Counted from the first letter of the stretch, positions 9,151-17,123 are shown. The stretch: DNA of 64,000 bases from an uncultured Collinsella sp. (GCA_900540855.1 UQHK01000003.1:124001-188000); one strand, 5' to 3'. Notes: generated from the letters alone by a model not told the origin. A program made the numbers and translations.

Positions 9151-9189
9151 AAAAAACAAAAGGGCGCCCTGGTTTCCCAGAGCGCCCTT
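9151..9189 (-). terminator. Strong terminator of the rpsF-ssb-rpsR-rplI operon
   Basis: A 13-bp stem (one wobble) closed by a GAAA tetraloop on the minus strand, followed by TTTTGTTTTTT. It is 32 bases past the rplI stop codon. Confidence 0.92.
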
Positions 9190-9221
9190 CTTAGAACAAG
9201 ATTGTTGCGTTGCAGCAAATG

Positions 9222-9761
9222 CTACTCGGCAGCAGCCTCAGTCTCGACCTCGGCGGTCTCGGCCTCGGCGACCTCAGCGGCCTCCTCGACCTCAGCCTCG
9301 GCAGCGAGCTCCTCGGCGGTAACGCCGACGAGAACGACAACCTCGGCCTTGATCTCGCGGTACAGCGAGATGGCAACGGTGTGGGCACCGGCAACCTTGA
9401 TGGGCTTACCGAGCTCGACGCGCTTGCGGTCGATGTCCATACCGAGCTGAGCCTTGATGGCGTCAGCGATCATAGCGGCGGTAACGGAGCCAAAGAGGAT
9501 GCCCTCGTCGCCGACCTTGACGTCAACGGTGACCGTCTTGCCCTCGAAGGCAGCCTTGGTCTCGTTGGCGGTAGCCAGACGGACGGCCTCGCGCTTGGCG
9601 ATGTTGTTGCGACGCTCGTCAAGCTGCTTGAGGTTGCCCTTGGTGGCGGCAACAGCGAGCTTCTTGGGGAACAGGAAGTTCTCAGCGTAACCCTGAGCGA
9701 CCTCTACGACGTCACCCTCGCCGCCCTTGCCCTTGATCTCATCGAGAAGAATAACCTTCAT
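9222..9761 (-). CDS. rplI: 50S ribosomal protein L9 with acidic tail
   Basis: Ribosomal protein L9, a two-domain protein bound to 23S rRNA. The N-terminal signature MKVILLDEIKGKGGEGDVV is intact and the second domain follows after the long central helix. At 179 residues it is about 30 longer than typical L9; the extra C-terminal part is almost only Ala, Glu, Val and Thr. This low-complexity tail could arise by slippage and may be disordered. Last gene of rpsF-ssb-rpsR-rplI, 15 bases after rpsR, with a strong terminator behind it. Confidence 0.96.
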   Translation of the reverse strand: MKVILLDEIKGKGGEGDVVEVAQGYAENFLFPKKLAVAATKGNLKQLDERRNNIAKREAVRLATANETKAAFEGKTVTVDVKVGDEGILFGSVTAAMIADAIKAQLGMDIDRKRVELGKPIKVAGAHTVAISLYREIKAEVVVLVGVTAEELAAEAEVEEAAEVAEAETAEVETEAAAE

Positions 9762-9776
9762 GATGCGTCTCCCTTC

Positions 9777-10043
9777 TTAGCCGCGATCGCGGTTGCCACG
9801 AGAGGAAACCACGGGGACGGTGTACGGCAGGAGAGCCATCTCGCGGGCGCGCTTGATGGCGTTGGCGATGTCATGCTGATGCTGCGTGCAAGCGCCAGTG
9901 ACGCGACGGGGCTTGATCTTGCCACGGTCGGTCATGTACTTACGGAGAAGCTGAGTGTCCTTATAGTCGATGAACTCAGTGTTCTCCTTGCAGAACTGGC
10001 AGTACTTACGACGCGGCTGACGTGCAGAAAAATCATTAGCCAT
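9777..10043 (-). CDS. rpsR: 30S ribosomal protein S18
   Basis: Small-subunit protein S18, which pairs with S6 on the platform of the 30S subunit. The 88-residue product contains CQFCKEN, YKDTQLLRKYMTDRGKI and the RRVTGACTQHQ motif of the family. The Cys pair of the N-terminal segment is retained (zinc-type S18). It lies between ssb and rplI, the standard arrangement. Confidence 0.96.
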   Translation of the reverse strand: MANDFSARQPRRKYCQFCKENTEFIDYKDTQLLRKYMTDRGKIKPRRVTGACTQHQHDIANAIKRAREMALLPYTVPVVSSRGNRDRG

Positions 10044-10115
10044 GTCAAAATACCTTTCATTTGGCTACTTCGGCGAACCGAAGCCGCCTCTCACTCAAAA
10101 ATAGGTGAACAACCC

Positions 10116-10568
10116 TTAGAACGGGATGTCCTCATCGTAGACGTCGACCGCGGGCGGCGTAGCCACCGGTGCGGCAGGACGTGCTGCGGGCGCGGGAGCT
10201 GCGGGGGCGTAACCGCCCTGATCGTAGCCGCCCTGGCCACCACGGGAGCTCATAAACTCGATCTCATCGACGATGACCTCAAGCTTGCTCCGGCGCTGAC
10301 CGTCGCGCTCCCAAGAGCTGTAGCGCAGCTTGCCCTCGATCGCGACCTTGTTTCCCTTTGCCAGGAAACGGCTCACGGCCTCGGCGCGGGTGCCGAACAT
10401 GGTGCAGTCGACAAAGTTGGGATAGTCCTCCCACTCGCCAGTCTGCGCGTTGCGGCGACGATCGTTCACGGCGACGCCAAAGGACAGAACCTGGGTTCCG
10501 CCGGCGGTGGCGCGCAGCTCGGGATCGCGGGTGAGGTTACCGGTGATGTTCACTCGATTGATGCTCAT
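10116..10568 (-). CDS. ssb: Single-stranded DNA-binding protein
   Basis: OB-fold protein coating single-stranded DNA in replication and repair. The 150-residue product has the N-terminal INRVNITGNLTRDPELR motif, an OB domain to about residue 105, a Gly/Gln/Pro/Ala-rich linker and the acidic tip DEDIPF that binds partner proteins. Encoded between rpsF and rpsR as in most bacteria. Confidence 0.96.
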   Translation of the reverse strand: MSINRVNITGNLTRDPELRATAGGTQVLSFGVAVNDRRRNAQTGEWEDYPNFVDCTMFGTRAEAVSRFLAKGNKVAIEGKLRYSSWERDGQRRSKLEVIVDEIEFMSSRGGQGGYDQGGYAPAAPAPAARPAAPVATPPAVDVYDEDIPF

Positions 10569-10616
10569 AACTCACTACTTCCTCTTGGGGCACAAGCCCA
10601 GTCCAAAACGACAGTC

Positions 10617-10910
10617 TTACTCCTGGTCGTCGCGACGGACGATCATGTGGCGGACCACAGCGTCGGTGATGCGCAGGACGCGATCAAGCTCGGCGATCTG
10701 GGTAGGATCTGCGTGGAAGTTGATGAGGGTGTAGTCACCATCGGTGAGGTCGTTGATCTCGTAGGCGAGCTTGCGCTTGCCCCACTCGTCAACGGAGTCG
10801 ACCTTGCCAGCGCCCTCAGCGATCGTGGTATCGATACGCTTCATAACAGCGAGACGAGTCTCGGGGTCGAGCGACGGGTCAACAAAGAACAGCAGTTCAT
10901 AAGCCTTCAT
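10617..10910 (-). CDS. rpsF: 30S ribosomal protein S6
   Basis: Small-subunit protein S6, partner of S18. The start is ATG 10910 (MKAYELLFFVDPSL) because GGAGGTGA lies four bases upstream; a longer in-frame start at 10931 would overlap that ribosome-binding site. The product is 97 residues, normal for S6, and contains VDEWGKRKLAYEI typical of the family. First gene of rpsF-ssb-rpsR-rplI. Confidence 0.95.
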   Translation of the reverse strand: MKAYELLFFVDPSLDPETRLAVMKRIDTTIAEGAGKVDSVDEWGKRKLAYEINDLTDGDYTLINFHADPTQIAELDRVLRITDAVVRHMIVRRDDQE

Positions 10911-10936
10911 ATTGTCACCTCCTCTGGGCAAATGTG

Positions 10937-10965
10937 GCTTCAGGTCGTGAAGGTGCGCCTGAAGC
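10937..10965 (-). promoter_or_regulatory. Leader hairpin upstream of rpsF
   Basis: GCTTCAGG and CCTGAAGC form a perfect 8-bp stem with a 13-base loop, about 27 bases before the rpsF start. Many bacteria control this operon by S6:S18 binding to a leader RNA structure. Whether this hairpin is that element is not shown by sequence alone. Confidence 0.4.
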
Positions 10966-11370
10966 AGGAAAAGACTTGGTAATAATATCTTTCAACCTCC
11001 TAGGCTGCAAGAATATGCAGCTACAACCTCATGACCTCCACATATGTCCATGCTCACACGGCACTTCATGCGCATTCCAACCAAATGCTGACCAAATGCT
11101 TGACGGATCTGTGTTCAAGATACGGTGCCGTGGGGACAAGCTGAGCCAAGCCGCAGGTCAGCGGGCACAAGGCTGTGGTCGCAAAATGCATACCAGTGGC
11201 CCACAGCACCACCCAAAGATTTTTAAATTCATTGCCAAGTCGCTTATGAATACCCCTTTTGAACAATTGAGTTAATCAACCACGCTGGTCGGAAGCCGTT
11301 TTTTGGCACCTCAAACCCCACTGCAACGACAAGCGCGGCCAAGCGTTTTAAAAAATGCCAACTTTTCTGT
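10966..11370. other. Intergenic stretch without a supported gene
   Basis: About 400 bases between the rpsF leader and the tRNA-Ser promoter. Open frames on both strands here are short, show no recognisable protein motif and have no ribosome-binding site. It presumably contains the rpsF operon promoter; I could not place it with confidence. Confidence 0.5.
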
Positions 11371-11398
11371 TTGCACTTTGCGATTCCTCGTGTATACT
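11371..11398 (+). promoter_or_regulatory. Promoter of the tRNA-Ser gene
   Basis: TTGCAC at 11371-11376 and TATACT at 11393-11398, separated by 16 bases. The -10 lies 16 bases before the tRNA-Ser(GGA) start. Confidence 0.75.
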
Positions 11399-11414
11399 GA
11401 CTTTCGCATTTAAC

Positions 11415-11505
11415 GGAGAGTTGTCCGAGTGGCCGAAGGAGCACGATTGGAAATCGTGTAGGCGTCAAAAGCGTCTCCAGGGTTCAAATCCCTGACTCTC
11501 CGCCA
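11415..11505 (+). tRNA. tRNA-Ser (anticodon GGA)
   Basis: Acceptor stem GGAGAGT/ACTCTCC closes the gene, with discriminator G and encoded CCA at 11503-11505. The anticodon loop reads ATTGGAAA, giving GGA. A long variable arm is present as expected for tRNA-Ser, and the T-arm contains GGTTCAAATCC. Length 91. Confidence 0.96.
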
Positions 11506-11514
11506 GTTAATTCC

Positions 11515-11544
11515 AAAGCAGGCCTTCGAGCCTGCTTTGTTTTT
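11515..11544 (+). terminator. Terminator after tRNA-Ser(GGA)
   Basis: Perfect 9-bp stem AAAGCAGGC/GCCTGCTTT with a six-base loop, then GTTTTT. It lies between the two tRNA-Ser genes. Confidence 0.85.
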
Positions 11545-11553
11545 ACCCCACGC

Positions 11554-11644
11554 GGAGGGGTGGCAGAGTGGTTGAATGCGGCGGTCTCGAAAACCGTTTG
11601 GCCTGTATAAGGTCACGAGGGTTCGAATCCCTCCTCCTCCGCCA
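11554..11644 (+). tRNA. tRNA-Ser (anticodon CGA)
   Basis: Acceptor stem GGAGGGG/CTCCTCC (one wobble), discriminator G and encoded CCA. The anticodon loop reads TCTCGAAAA, giving CGA. Long variable arm and T-arm GGTTCGAATCC are present. Confidence 0.96.
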
Positions 11645-11656
11645 TTTTGGTTGAGA

Positions 11657-11682
11657 AAGCTCCCGGCAACGGGGGCTTTTTT
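11657..11682 (+). terminator. Terminator after tRNA-Ser(CGA)
   Basis: Nine-bp stem AAGCTCCCG/CGGGGGCTT with one wobble and a GCAA tetraloop, then a T-run. Confidence 0.88.
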
Positions 11683-11720
11683 GTTATCGAGATACGTCTC
11701 GATCCCGCCTTTCCCTCAAA

Positions 11721-11797
11721 AACATGTACGTCACCCTCCAAAACCGACATTTTTCGGCATCTTTGAAGGCTGACGTACACGTTTGGATTGAGCTCAC
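11721..11797 (+). repeat. Left 77-bp inverted repeat of the nuclease-like gene cassette
   Basis: Matches the reverse complement of 12908-12984 at 72 of 77 positions by my alignment. The outer ~60 bases are a hairpin with arms beginning ACATGTACGTCACCCTCCAA; the inner 17 bases (ending TTGGATTGAGCTCAC) point toward the gene, whose stop codon is 10 bases away. Confidence 0.9.
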
Positions 11798-11807
11798 GGG
11801 AGTGGCA

Positions 11808-12815
11808 CTATTCGGAAGGCGCCTCTTCGTCTCGCATGCCTTTCCAGTTGCGGATTAGCGCCTTGCGTAGTTCGTTTTGCTCTCGCTGGTAACCGGTGTC
11901 GGTACAGCGAGGCATGCCGAGCGCTTCGCGAATGTTGTTCATGGCGCGGTGAAAGGCGAGCTGGCTGCCGAACTGAGCCGAAGTGAGCGTAACGATTCGA
12001 TATCCCATTTGGGAGAGAACGGCCTCTCGCTCCGCATCTGCTCCCTTGCGCTCGAGCTCATCGTGAAAACCGCCCTTATATTCGATACCGAGCTCCCTGC
12101 GCTTGTAGGTCACGAGCGCATCGATTTTGAGTGTTCGAGCTTTGGCGCAATGCCAGAGACGTTGAGGGATCTCGAGCGGTTTGTTGAGTTCGATACCTCG
12201 GATGCCAACGCCGCCTTCGCTTGTTGGGAGCGAGAGGGCGATTGCCGAAGCGGTCTCCATAGGCGAGGCCGAGTGATCGTAGATGTGCCTGAGCGCGAGC
12301 CGTGCACGCGTGGCACCGGGTTTGCCGGGGTGCCGATCGAGCAGTTCGGTTATTTCATCCTTGGAGGAAGTGGCTGGTTGCTCGGCATAAGGGTCGGCGG
12401 GATTGAGCCTCATGCGATAATCGCCACAAACTTCATAGCCATATTCGAGATATTCGATCCTATCCATCCATTCGGCGGCGAGCACGAAGGTGAAGGCTTC
12501 GTCGGTGATAAAGATGCCGGGCGTCAACTCGTTAATATGCTCGTAGGGAAGATTTTGTCCAAGAATGTGGCAAACGACGCCTTTGGTACGAATTCGCTCA
12601 AATTCGAATACAACCGCGATATCGATAGTCTTAAGCATATCGGACGGAATGCCACAGTCGGTAAGGGCCTGTCGTATGCGCGCAACACGTTGCTGGGTGG
12701 AGATGCCTTGTGCGCCTATCTGGTAGTCGTGCCGCGCAAGAGACTGAACCAAATTCTGGGGTGCATGATGGACAAGCCATGCGGTTTTATGCGAAATGAG
12801 AACAGGGGTATCCAT
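11808..12815 (-). CDS. Hypothetical protein with a C-terminal restriction-endonuclease-like region
   Basis: A 335-residue protein without a confident family name. The C-terminal part (about residues 225-300) has the order Asp (KIDALVTY), then Glu-x-Lys in LGIEYKGGFH, then a helix and GYRIVTLTS. This resembles the PD-(D/E)XK fold of Vsr/DUF559-type nucleases; catalysis is inferred, not shown. The N-terminal part resembles the abortive-infection antitoxin/regulator style proteins only loosely. GAGAGG precedes the ATG by six bases. The gene stands alone between two 77-bp inverted repeats that are hairpins, with a GTGAGT/ACTCAC palindrome upstream of its start. It could be a solitary mobile or domesticated gene. 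Confidence 0.75.
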   Translation of the reverse strand: MDTPVLISHKTAWLVHHAPQNLVQSLARHDYQIGAQGISTQQRVARIRQALTDCGIPSDMLKTIDIAVVFEFERIRTKGVVCHILGQNLPYEHINELTPGIFITDEAFTFVLAAEWMDRIEYLEYGYEVCGDYRMRLNPADPYAEQPATSSKDEITELLDRHPGKPGATRARLALRHIYDHSASPMETASAIALSLPTSEGGVGIRGIELNKPLEIPQRLWHCAKARTLKIDALVTYKRRELGIEYKGGFHDELERKGADAEREAVLSQMGYRIVTLTSAQFGSQLAFHRAMNNIREALGMPRCTDTGYQREQNELRKALIRNWKGMRDEEAPSE

Positions 12816-12882
12816 TGAGGACCTCTCGCTCTGAGCCGGTATCCAACTCTTATGTCCGTTGAAGTGGGGAAATATACCGGAT

Positions 12883-12900
12883 GTGAGTAAATCAACTCAC
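12883..12900. promoter_or_regulatory. Operator-like palindrome upstream of the nuclease-like gene
   Basis: GTGAGT-AAATCA-ACTCAC is a perfect 6-bp dyad, 68 bases before the start codon of the gene at 12815 and next to TATATT on the minus strand, a possible -10. Placement suggests control of that gene. Confidence 0.4.
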
Positions 12901-12907
12901 TCATGCT

Positions 12908-12984
12908 GTGAGCTCAATCCAAACATGTACGTCAGCCTCCAAAGATGTCGGAAAATGTCGTTTTTGGAGGGTGACGTACATGTT
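12908..12984 (-). repeat. Right 77-bp inverted repeat of the nuclease-like gene cassette
   Basis: Reverse-complement partner of 11721-11797 (72/77). Its own arms, ACATGTACGTCAGCCTCCAA and the matching right half, pair at about 20 of 21 positions, so the copy is a strong hairpin. Inside the loop the string ATGTCG occurs twice. Confidence 0.9.
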
Positions 12985-13119
12985 CTGGACCCCTGGCATT
13001 CCAGCAACGCCACGCCCCCACCCGGTCCCGACCGTTTACCGAGCAATAGGGTCGCCACGCCCGCCAACCATGTACTATGTACGGGCATTGTCTAAACCCA
13101 CGATCCAAAGGACCCCATC

Positions 13120-13809
13120 TTGCCCGTCGTCGCCGCTATAACCGTTACCTCACACGCCTCGGATGCCATGGTCGCCATCCCATTTTGGCTCGAGATGTTC
13201 GCCGTTGTCGCCGCATCGATCTCGGGTGTGCTGGTTGCGCGCGAACACAAGCTCGACCTGGTGGGCGCGGTCGCACTCGCGGTAGTCTGCGGTCTGGGCG
13301 GCGGTCTTTTGCGCGACATGACACTCCAGGTCGGCAACGTCTACATCCTCAACCAACCAATGGCGCTGCCGCTCTCCATCGCCACGGCGGCCATCATTTA
13401 CATCTTCCCGGCAATCGTCGATAAGCCCGACAAACTCATTCCCCTGCTCGACATCATCTCGGTCGGCATCTATGCGGCAACCGGCGCAGACAAGGCACTG
13501 GTCTACGGGTTTGCACCCGTCGTTTGCATCATGATGGGCTTTTTTACCGCGGTGGGCGGCGGCATGCTGCGAGATGGTTTTATGGGTGTGGTGCCGGGCA
13601 TTTTCCAGCGCACTAACTTTTATGCCATCGCGGCCATCGCCGGATCGACAAGCTACGTGTGTCTCGTTATGAGCGGCATCATGAGCAATGTCGCTGCGCT
13701 GGTCGTATGCGTTGTCGTGACCATGGGCCTGCGCTGGCTCTCGCTGCGCTTTGACATCAAAAGCCCCACCGAAGAGGACATCGCGCGCTTCTTGCACCGT
13801 AAAAAGTAG
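13120..13809 (+). CDS. TRIC-type cation channel family membrane protein (UPF0126)
   Basis: Membrane protein of the bacterial TRIC/UPF0126 family, trimeric channels conducting K+ or Na+. The 229-residue product has about seven hydrophobic helices and the two family repeats, each with a Gly-rich turn: CGLGGGLLRDM near residue 50 and TAVGGGMLRDG near 140. The start TTG at 13120 has AAAGGA eight bases upstream; ATG at 13168 is a possible alternative that still keeps the first helix. Physiological role in bacteria is not well defined. Confidence 0.88.
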   Translation: MPVVAAITVTSHASDAMVAIPFWLEMFAVVAASISGVLVAREHKLDLVGAVALAVVCGLGGGLLRDMTLQVGNVYILNQPMALPLSIATAAIIYIFPAIVDKPDKLIPLLDIISVGIYAATGADKALVYGFAPVVCIMMGFFTAVGGGMLRDGFMGVVPGIFQRTNFYAIAAIAGSTSYVCLVMSGIMSNVAALVVCVVVTMGLRWLSLRFDIKSPTEEDIARFLHRKK

Positions 13810-13915
13810 ACAGCGCGGCACGACCCTTCGAAATGCAACCGAGAGGTTCTTTTAGAGCGCTCGCACGTTGGGTACCCTGTTAGATATATGCCGAGTATCT
13901 AACGAAGGATTCACT

Positions 13916-15061
13916 ATGCCCTGCAATCAATTCCCGTTGACCCAGCGCCGTAAAGCATGGGGCCGCATCACCATCCTATTCGCGCTCATCGCGCTCGCGC
14001 TCACCGCGCTTCCCACGGCGTCGTTCGCCGGCACGGACACGGCAGGCAACGTACTTGCAACCGACAACGACTCCAATCCGTCCGGTGTCGAGGGTGACCT
14101 GTACTGGGCAGGTCAGAGCCTCAACCTGGACGATGCGTCCATCGGCCGTGACATAATTGCGGCAGGCGAGAGTCTCTCCATCCGCGACTGCACGGTGGGT
14201 GGCGCCGTCCGTCTGGCGGCACGCACCATCGACATTGCCAAGACCACGGTTGATGGCAGCGTCACGGTCGTCGGTCAGCATGTCGTACTCAATTCCGACA
14301 GTACCGCCAACTGTTTCTATGCGATAGGCGAGACGGTTGCCCTGCGCGGCTCTACCAAGTCGGCAGCGCTTGCGGGCGATACGGTGACCATCGATGGCAC
14401 CGTCGAGGGCGATGTCGAGGTTTGGGCCGACAAGCTCATCCTGGGCAAAAACGCCCACATCACCGGCACCGTGAACGCGCACGTCTCCGAGGACCCCGAG
14501 CGCGCTGCGGGAGCCGAGGTCGGCGCGCTCAAGATCGACCGCACCGAGAACGAGGATACTTCCACTGTTAACGATGTCATCGGCGGTATCGTCGCCGCGG
14601 CACTCTCGACCTGCTTTGTCGCTCTGCTGCTCGAGCTCGTCTTTCCGCGCGCGACCGCCAGCGCCGCCGGCATGCTCCACCAGCGCCCCATTCCCCTGTG
14701 GGTGAGCGGTCTTCTGGGTACGATTGCTGTCGTCCCCGCCGTCCTACTGCTGATTATCTCTATCGCTGGCCTGTCGCTTGCCGGAGCCCTCTTGTGCGGC
14801 GTTATCGGCATCGCGTTGGTGTCGAGTGCCTTTGCGGGGTGCGCAATCGCCCGCATGGTCGGACACAACCAGAACCGCTACGCCATGGCAGCCGTGGGTG
14901 GCGTGATCGCAGGCGCGCTTACGGCAATCCCCCTCGTAGGCGATTTCATCAGCGGCGTGGCCTTTGTCTTCACGCTCGGCTACGTTATCCAGATCATCTG
15001 GCGCAACGCCCACCTCAAGCCGCAGCAGCCGGCTAATACGCCGGAACTCCCCACCGCTTAG
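13916..15061 (+). CDS. Secreted/membrane polymer-forming (bactofilin-like) protein
   Basis: A 381-residue protein with a signal peptide (LFALIALALTALPTASFA), then about 150 residues of short repeating strands such as GRDIIAAGESLSIRD and GDTVTIDGTVEGDVEVWAD that predict a right-handed beta-helix like bactofilins and other polymer-forming cytoskeletal proteins. Four hydrophobic helices follow (about residues 225-360). Start at ATG 13916 because GAAGGA sits just upstream; an in-frame ATG at 13868 has no such site. Proteins with a beta-helix outside and a C-terminal membrane domain are common in Coriobacteriia and clostridia; function is unknown. A strong terminator follows. Confidence 0.8.
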   Translation: MPCNQFPLTQRRKAWGRITILFALIALALTALPTASFAGTDTAGNVLATDNDSNPSGVEGDLYWAGQSLNLDDASIGRDIIAAGESLSIRDCTVGGAVRLAARTIDIAKTTVDGSVTVVGQHVVLNSDSTANCFYAIGETVALRGSTKSAALAGDTVTIDGTVEGDVEVWADKLILGKNAHITGTVNAHVSEDPERAAGAEVGALKIDRTENEDTSTVNDVIGGIVAAALSTCFVALLLELVFPRATASAAGMLHQRPIPLWVSGLLGTIAVVPAVLLLIISIAGLSLAGALLCGVIGIALVSSAFAGCAIARMVGHNQNRYAMAAVGGVIAGALTAIPLVGDFISGVAFVFTLGYVIQIIWRNAHLKPQQPANTPELPTA

Positions 15062-15068
15062 CCGCCAA

Positions 15069-15128
15069 CCACCACAAAGGGGACAGGCACCTTTATGGTG
15101 GTGTAAAAGGGTCAGGTTTCTTTGCACC
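15069..15128 (+). repeat. GGGGACAGG-type intergenic motif, left side of the pilus locus
   Basis: CCACCACAAAGG and CCTTTATGGTGG form an imperfect dyad around GGGGACAGG (15079-15087). A second degenerate unit, AGGGTCAGGTTTCTTTGCACC, follows. The same core appears in reverse orientation at 22805-22813 on the other side of the pilus genes. Confidence 0.65.
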
Positions 15129-15136
15129 AACAAACG

Positions 15137-15178
15137 AAGCGGGGCACCCGATCGCATCGACCGGGTGCCCCGCTTTTT
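15137..15178 (+). terminator. Strong terminator between the bactofilin-like gene and the pilus operon
   Basis: A perfect 14-bp stem AAGCGGGGCACCCG/CGGGTGCCCCGCTT followed by TTTTT on the plus strand. It can end the rightward gene; on the minus strand the tail is poorer (CGTTTG) but may still serve the convergent pilus operon. Confidence 0.88.
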
Positions 15179-15209
15179 CATGTCTCGTATTGATAGTCGA
15201 GGCGAACAA

Positions 15210-17000
15210 CTACTCCTCAGAGCCATCGTCGCGCTTACGACTACGGATGAGATGCGCCACGCCAATGCACAGCACCGCGCCACCAGCGATCCAAGTAAAG
15301 GTCACGCCATTAAGACCGGTGAGTGGGAGGCCAGAGCCCTTCTTGTCGATAATGGTAAAGCTGAGCTTGCCGGTAGATACGGCGGCAGAATCGGCCTTTA
15401 TGACACCATCAGCAGCAGTAACGTTGGCAGAATCCTTGTCGGGAGTCACTGCGGAGCCATCCTGCTTAAGCGTCCCGCGGGCAATGGTAAACGTGACACC
15501 TTTGGAAGCGGAGTTATTGTAGCCAGGCGCCGGCTTAACCTCTTTAAGGATATAGGTGCCTTCATCAAGACCCACGACGTTAATCTCGCCATCCTGGTTC
15601 GTCTTGAGCGTGACATTCTCATCTTTGCTGTGCTTCACGCCCTTAGCATCGATGTATTGCTCTTGAACGCTGTCGTTAACAACTTCCTGCAGAGTGAACT
15701 CGACGTTTCGGAGGGCAGGATGCTTACCATTTCCATCCACATCGCTGCCCACCTTGGTGACATCGATGCCATAGGTGTAGTCGTAGGCAGGGTGCACAAC
15801 CGTAGTGCCAACACCATCAATGATATGCGGATTGTTAGAATAAGTTAGCTTAACCGTATTAGTCTGGGCCTTGCCGATGAGACCCTCGAATTCATCCTTA
15901 ATGACATTATTACTGTCGAAAATCTTGGAGGAGTCGAGCTTGGCCTTGTACTCGACGGTCACCTTCGAGTCAGCGTTGACGGTAATGGGGGCACCTTTAG
16001 CGTCAACGCAATCCTTAAGATTCTTGAAGTTAACGGTAAGCTCGTTGGTATTCGAGAAGTTTTTAGTGTAGCCATGCTCGTCATCATTCTTAACGGTCTG
16101 GTTGCCGATCTTAACCGTGACATCCGGAACATTATTCTCATTGTCATCAACGAACTTGGGCGTCATGGACTTGGGCAGTTTATCCGTGAAGCGGTAGTTA
16201 TAGTCGCTATAGGTGTCGATATTACTCGCAACCGTACCGACGAGTTTATAATCGACCCAATCGTCCATAGCTGAGTCAGCGGCCTTATTGGGGTCGCCTT
16301 TGGCCCCTGTTTCCCAAGATTGATCCTTGTCATCCATGACAGCCTTGCTGACTGTAGGAATGTTGGTCTTCTCGGCGACCGTAACACCTCGAGCGCCTAC
16401 AATGGCGAAAATCGGCGAGGTGGCCGTACTGGTATCCTTCGTATCGTCCCCGGCAATTGAGGTCGTATCGGTCACAAAGAGATAGTATCCTTGCGAGACG
16501 TTGCCCTCGTCATCCGTGGGCGTAAAAACATCGCCAGCGCCAAAGGATCCCTTCGTCTGATCCACGCTCTTTTCGACCTCCTTTGCCAATCCGTTAAACA
16601 GATTGTCATTCGTGATAGCAGTTGTGCTGCCAGTTCCAGAGGTGCATTTGGACAGATAATCGACGACATTCTGTGCGGTAGAGCTATCAGTAATGCCGGA
16701 CCCGGTCACCGTTTTAAGGTAGCCGAGAACCGCTTGCTCTGCCTTCCCACTCGCCCAATCAACATTCGAAACGACTTTGCCATCCTTTTCATCGACAACA
16801 TTGGCCTTGAAAATCTGGTACGCCTTGTACTTGTTGGTTTCATTGCCCTTGGAGGGGCTGATCTTGATGCTGTTGGCCGGGACCGTCGACCCAACCTCAG
16901 CAAACGCCATGGTCACCGGGGCCATGACGCCGCCGAAGCTCAACGCTGCTGTGAGGCCTGCTGTCACTGCCAGGCGTGCGATGTTCTTGGTTGCCTTCAT
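15210..17000 (-). CDS. Pilus backbone subunit, isopeptide-forming, LPLTG anchored
   Basis: A 596-residue major-pilin-like protein. It has a signal peptide ending near AFA (residue 34), a pilin D2-type isopeptide domain, and a Cna-B/SpaA-type domain near residues 440-540 with the E-box GTYILKEVKPAPGY. The sorting signal is LPLTG at 558-562, a hydrophobic stretch and a basic tail. A pilus sortase would link subunits through LPLTG to a lysine; such a lysine cannot be picked with certainty. Last gene of a three-gene operon; AGAGGA precedes the ATG. GC content looks lower than in flanking housekeeping genes, in line with an acquired surface locus. No sortase gene is adjacent. Confidence 0.9.
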   Translation of the reverse strand: MKATKNIARLAVTAGLTAALSFGGVMAPVTMAFAEVGSTVPANSIKISPSKGNETNKYKAYQIFKANVVDEKDGKVVSNVDWASGKAEQAVLGYLKTVTGSGITDSSTAQNVVDYLSKCTSGTGSTTAITNDNLFNGLAKEVEKSVDQTKGSFGAGDVFTPTDDEGNVSQGYYLFVTDTTSIAGDDTKDTSTATSPIFAIVGARGVTVAEKTNIPTVSKAVMDDKDQSWETGAKGDPNKAADSAMDDWVDYKLVGTVASNIDTYSDYNYRFTDKLPKSMTPKFVDDNENNVPDVTVKIGNQTVKNDDEHGYTKNFSNTNELTVNFKNLKDCVDAKGAPITVNADSKVTVEYKAKLDSSKIFDSNNVIKDEFEGLIGKAQTNTVKLTYSNNPHIIDGVGTTVVHPAYDYTYGIDVTKVGSDVDGNGKHPALRNVEFTLQEVVNDSVQEQYIDAKGVKHSKDENVTLKTNQDGEINVVGLDEGTYILKEVKPAPGYNNSASKGVTFTIARGTLKQDGSAVTPDKDSANVTAADGVIKADSAAVSTGKLSFTIIDKKGSGLPLTGLNGVTFTWIAGGAVLCIGVAHLIRSRKRDDGSEE

Positions 17001-17056
17001 GTTTGGTCCTCTTTCTTGGAGGGTTCTCTAGTAACTTTTTCAAAACCAATGATCAT

Positions 17057-17072
17057 CAGGTCGGTAGACCTG
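17057..17072 (-). other. Small hairpin upstream of the backbone pilin
   Basis: CAGGTC-GGTA-GACCTG, a perfect 6-bp stem in the 123-base gap between two pilin genes, downstream (in transcript direction) of the C9 tract. It may affect expression of the backbone subunit relative to the others. Confidence 0.4.
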
Positions 17073-17110
17073 CGCGTCACTCGCTACGGAGGCAGTACGC
17101 CATTGAGCAA

Positions 17111-17119
17111 GGGGGGGGG
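17111..17119. repeat. G9/C9 homopolymer between two pilin genes
   Basis: Nine consecutive G on the plus strand, that is C9 in the pilus mRNA, four bases after the stop codon of the minor pilin. Tracts of this length are prone to slippage. Being outside the reading frame it could only act on mRNA structure or transcription. Confidence 0.9.
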
Positions 17120-17123
17120 ACAA

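Noticed and set aside
9222..9330. Frameshift in the rplI tail
   Set aside because: The Ala/Glu-rich extension stays in frame to a normal stop and is followed by a clean terminator; a natural length variant is simpler.
10934..11275. Open frame of about 113 codons upstream of the tRNA-Ser genes
   Set aside because: No ribosome-binding site or family motif and it overlaps the rpsF leader region; treated as intergenic.
11721..12984. Insertion sequence
   Set aside because: No DDE, HUH or serine-recombinase motif in the encoded protein and no target duplication evident; kept as a repeat-bounded gene instead.
15137..15178. Attachment site or inverted terminal repeat of the pilus island
   Set aside because: The perfect 14-bp stem with T-run fits an ordinary terminator and no partner copy is seen on the other side of the island.
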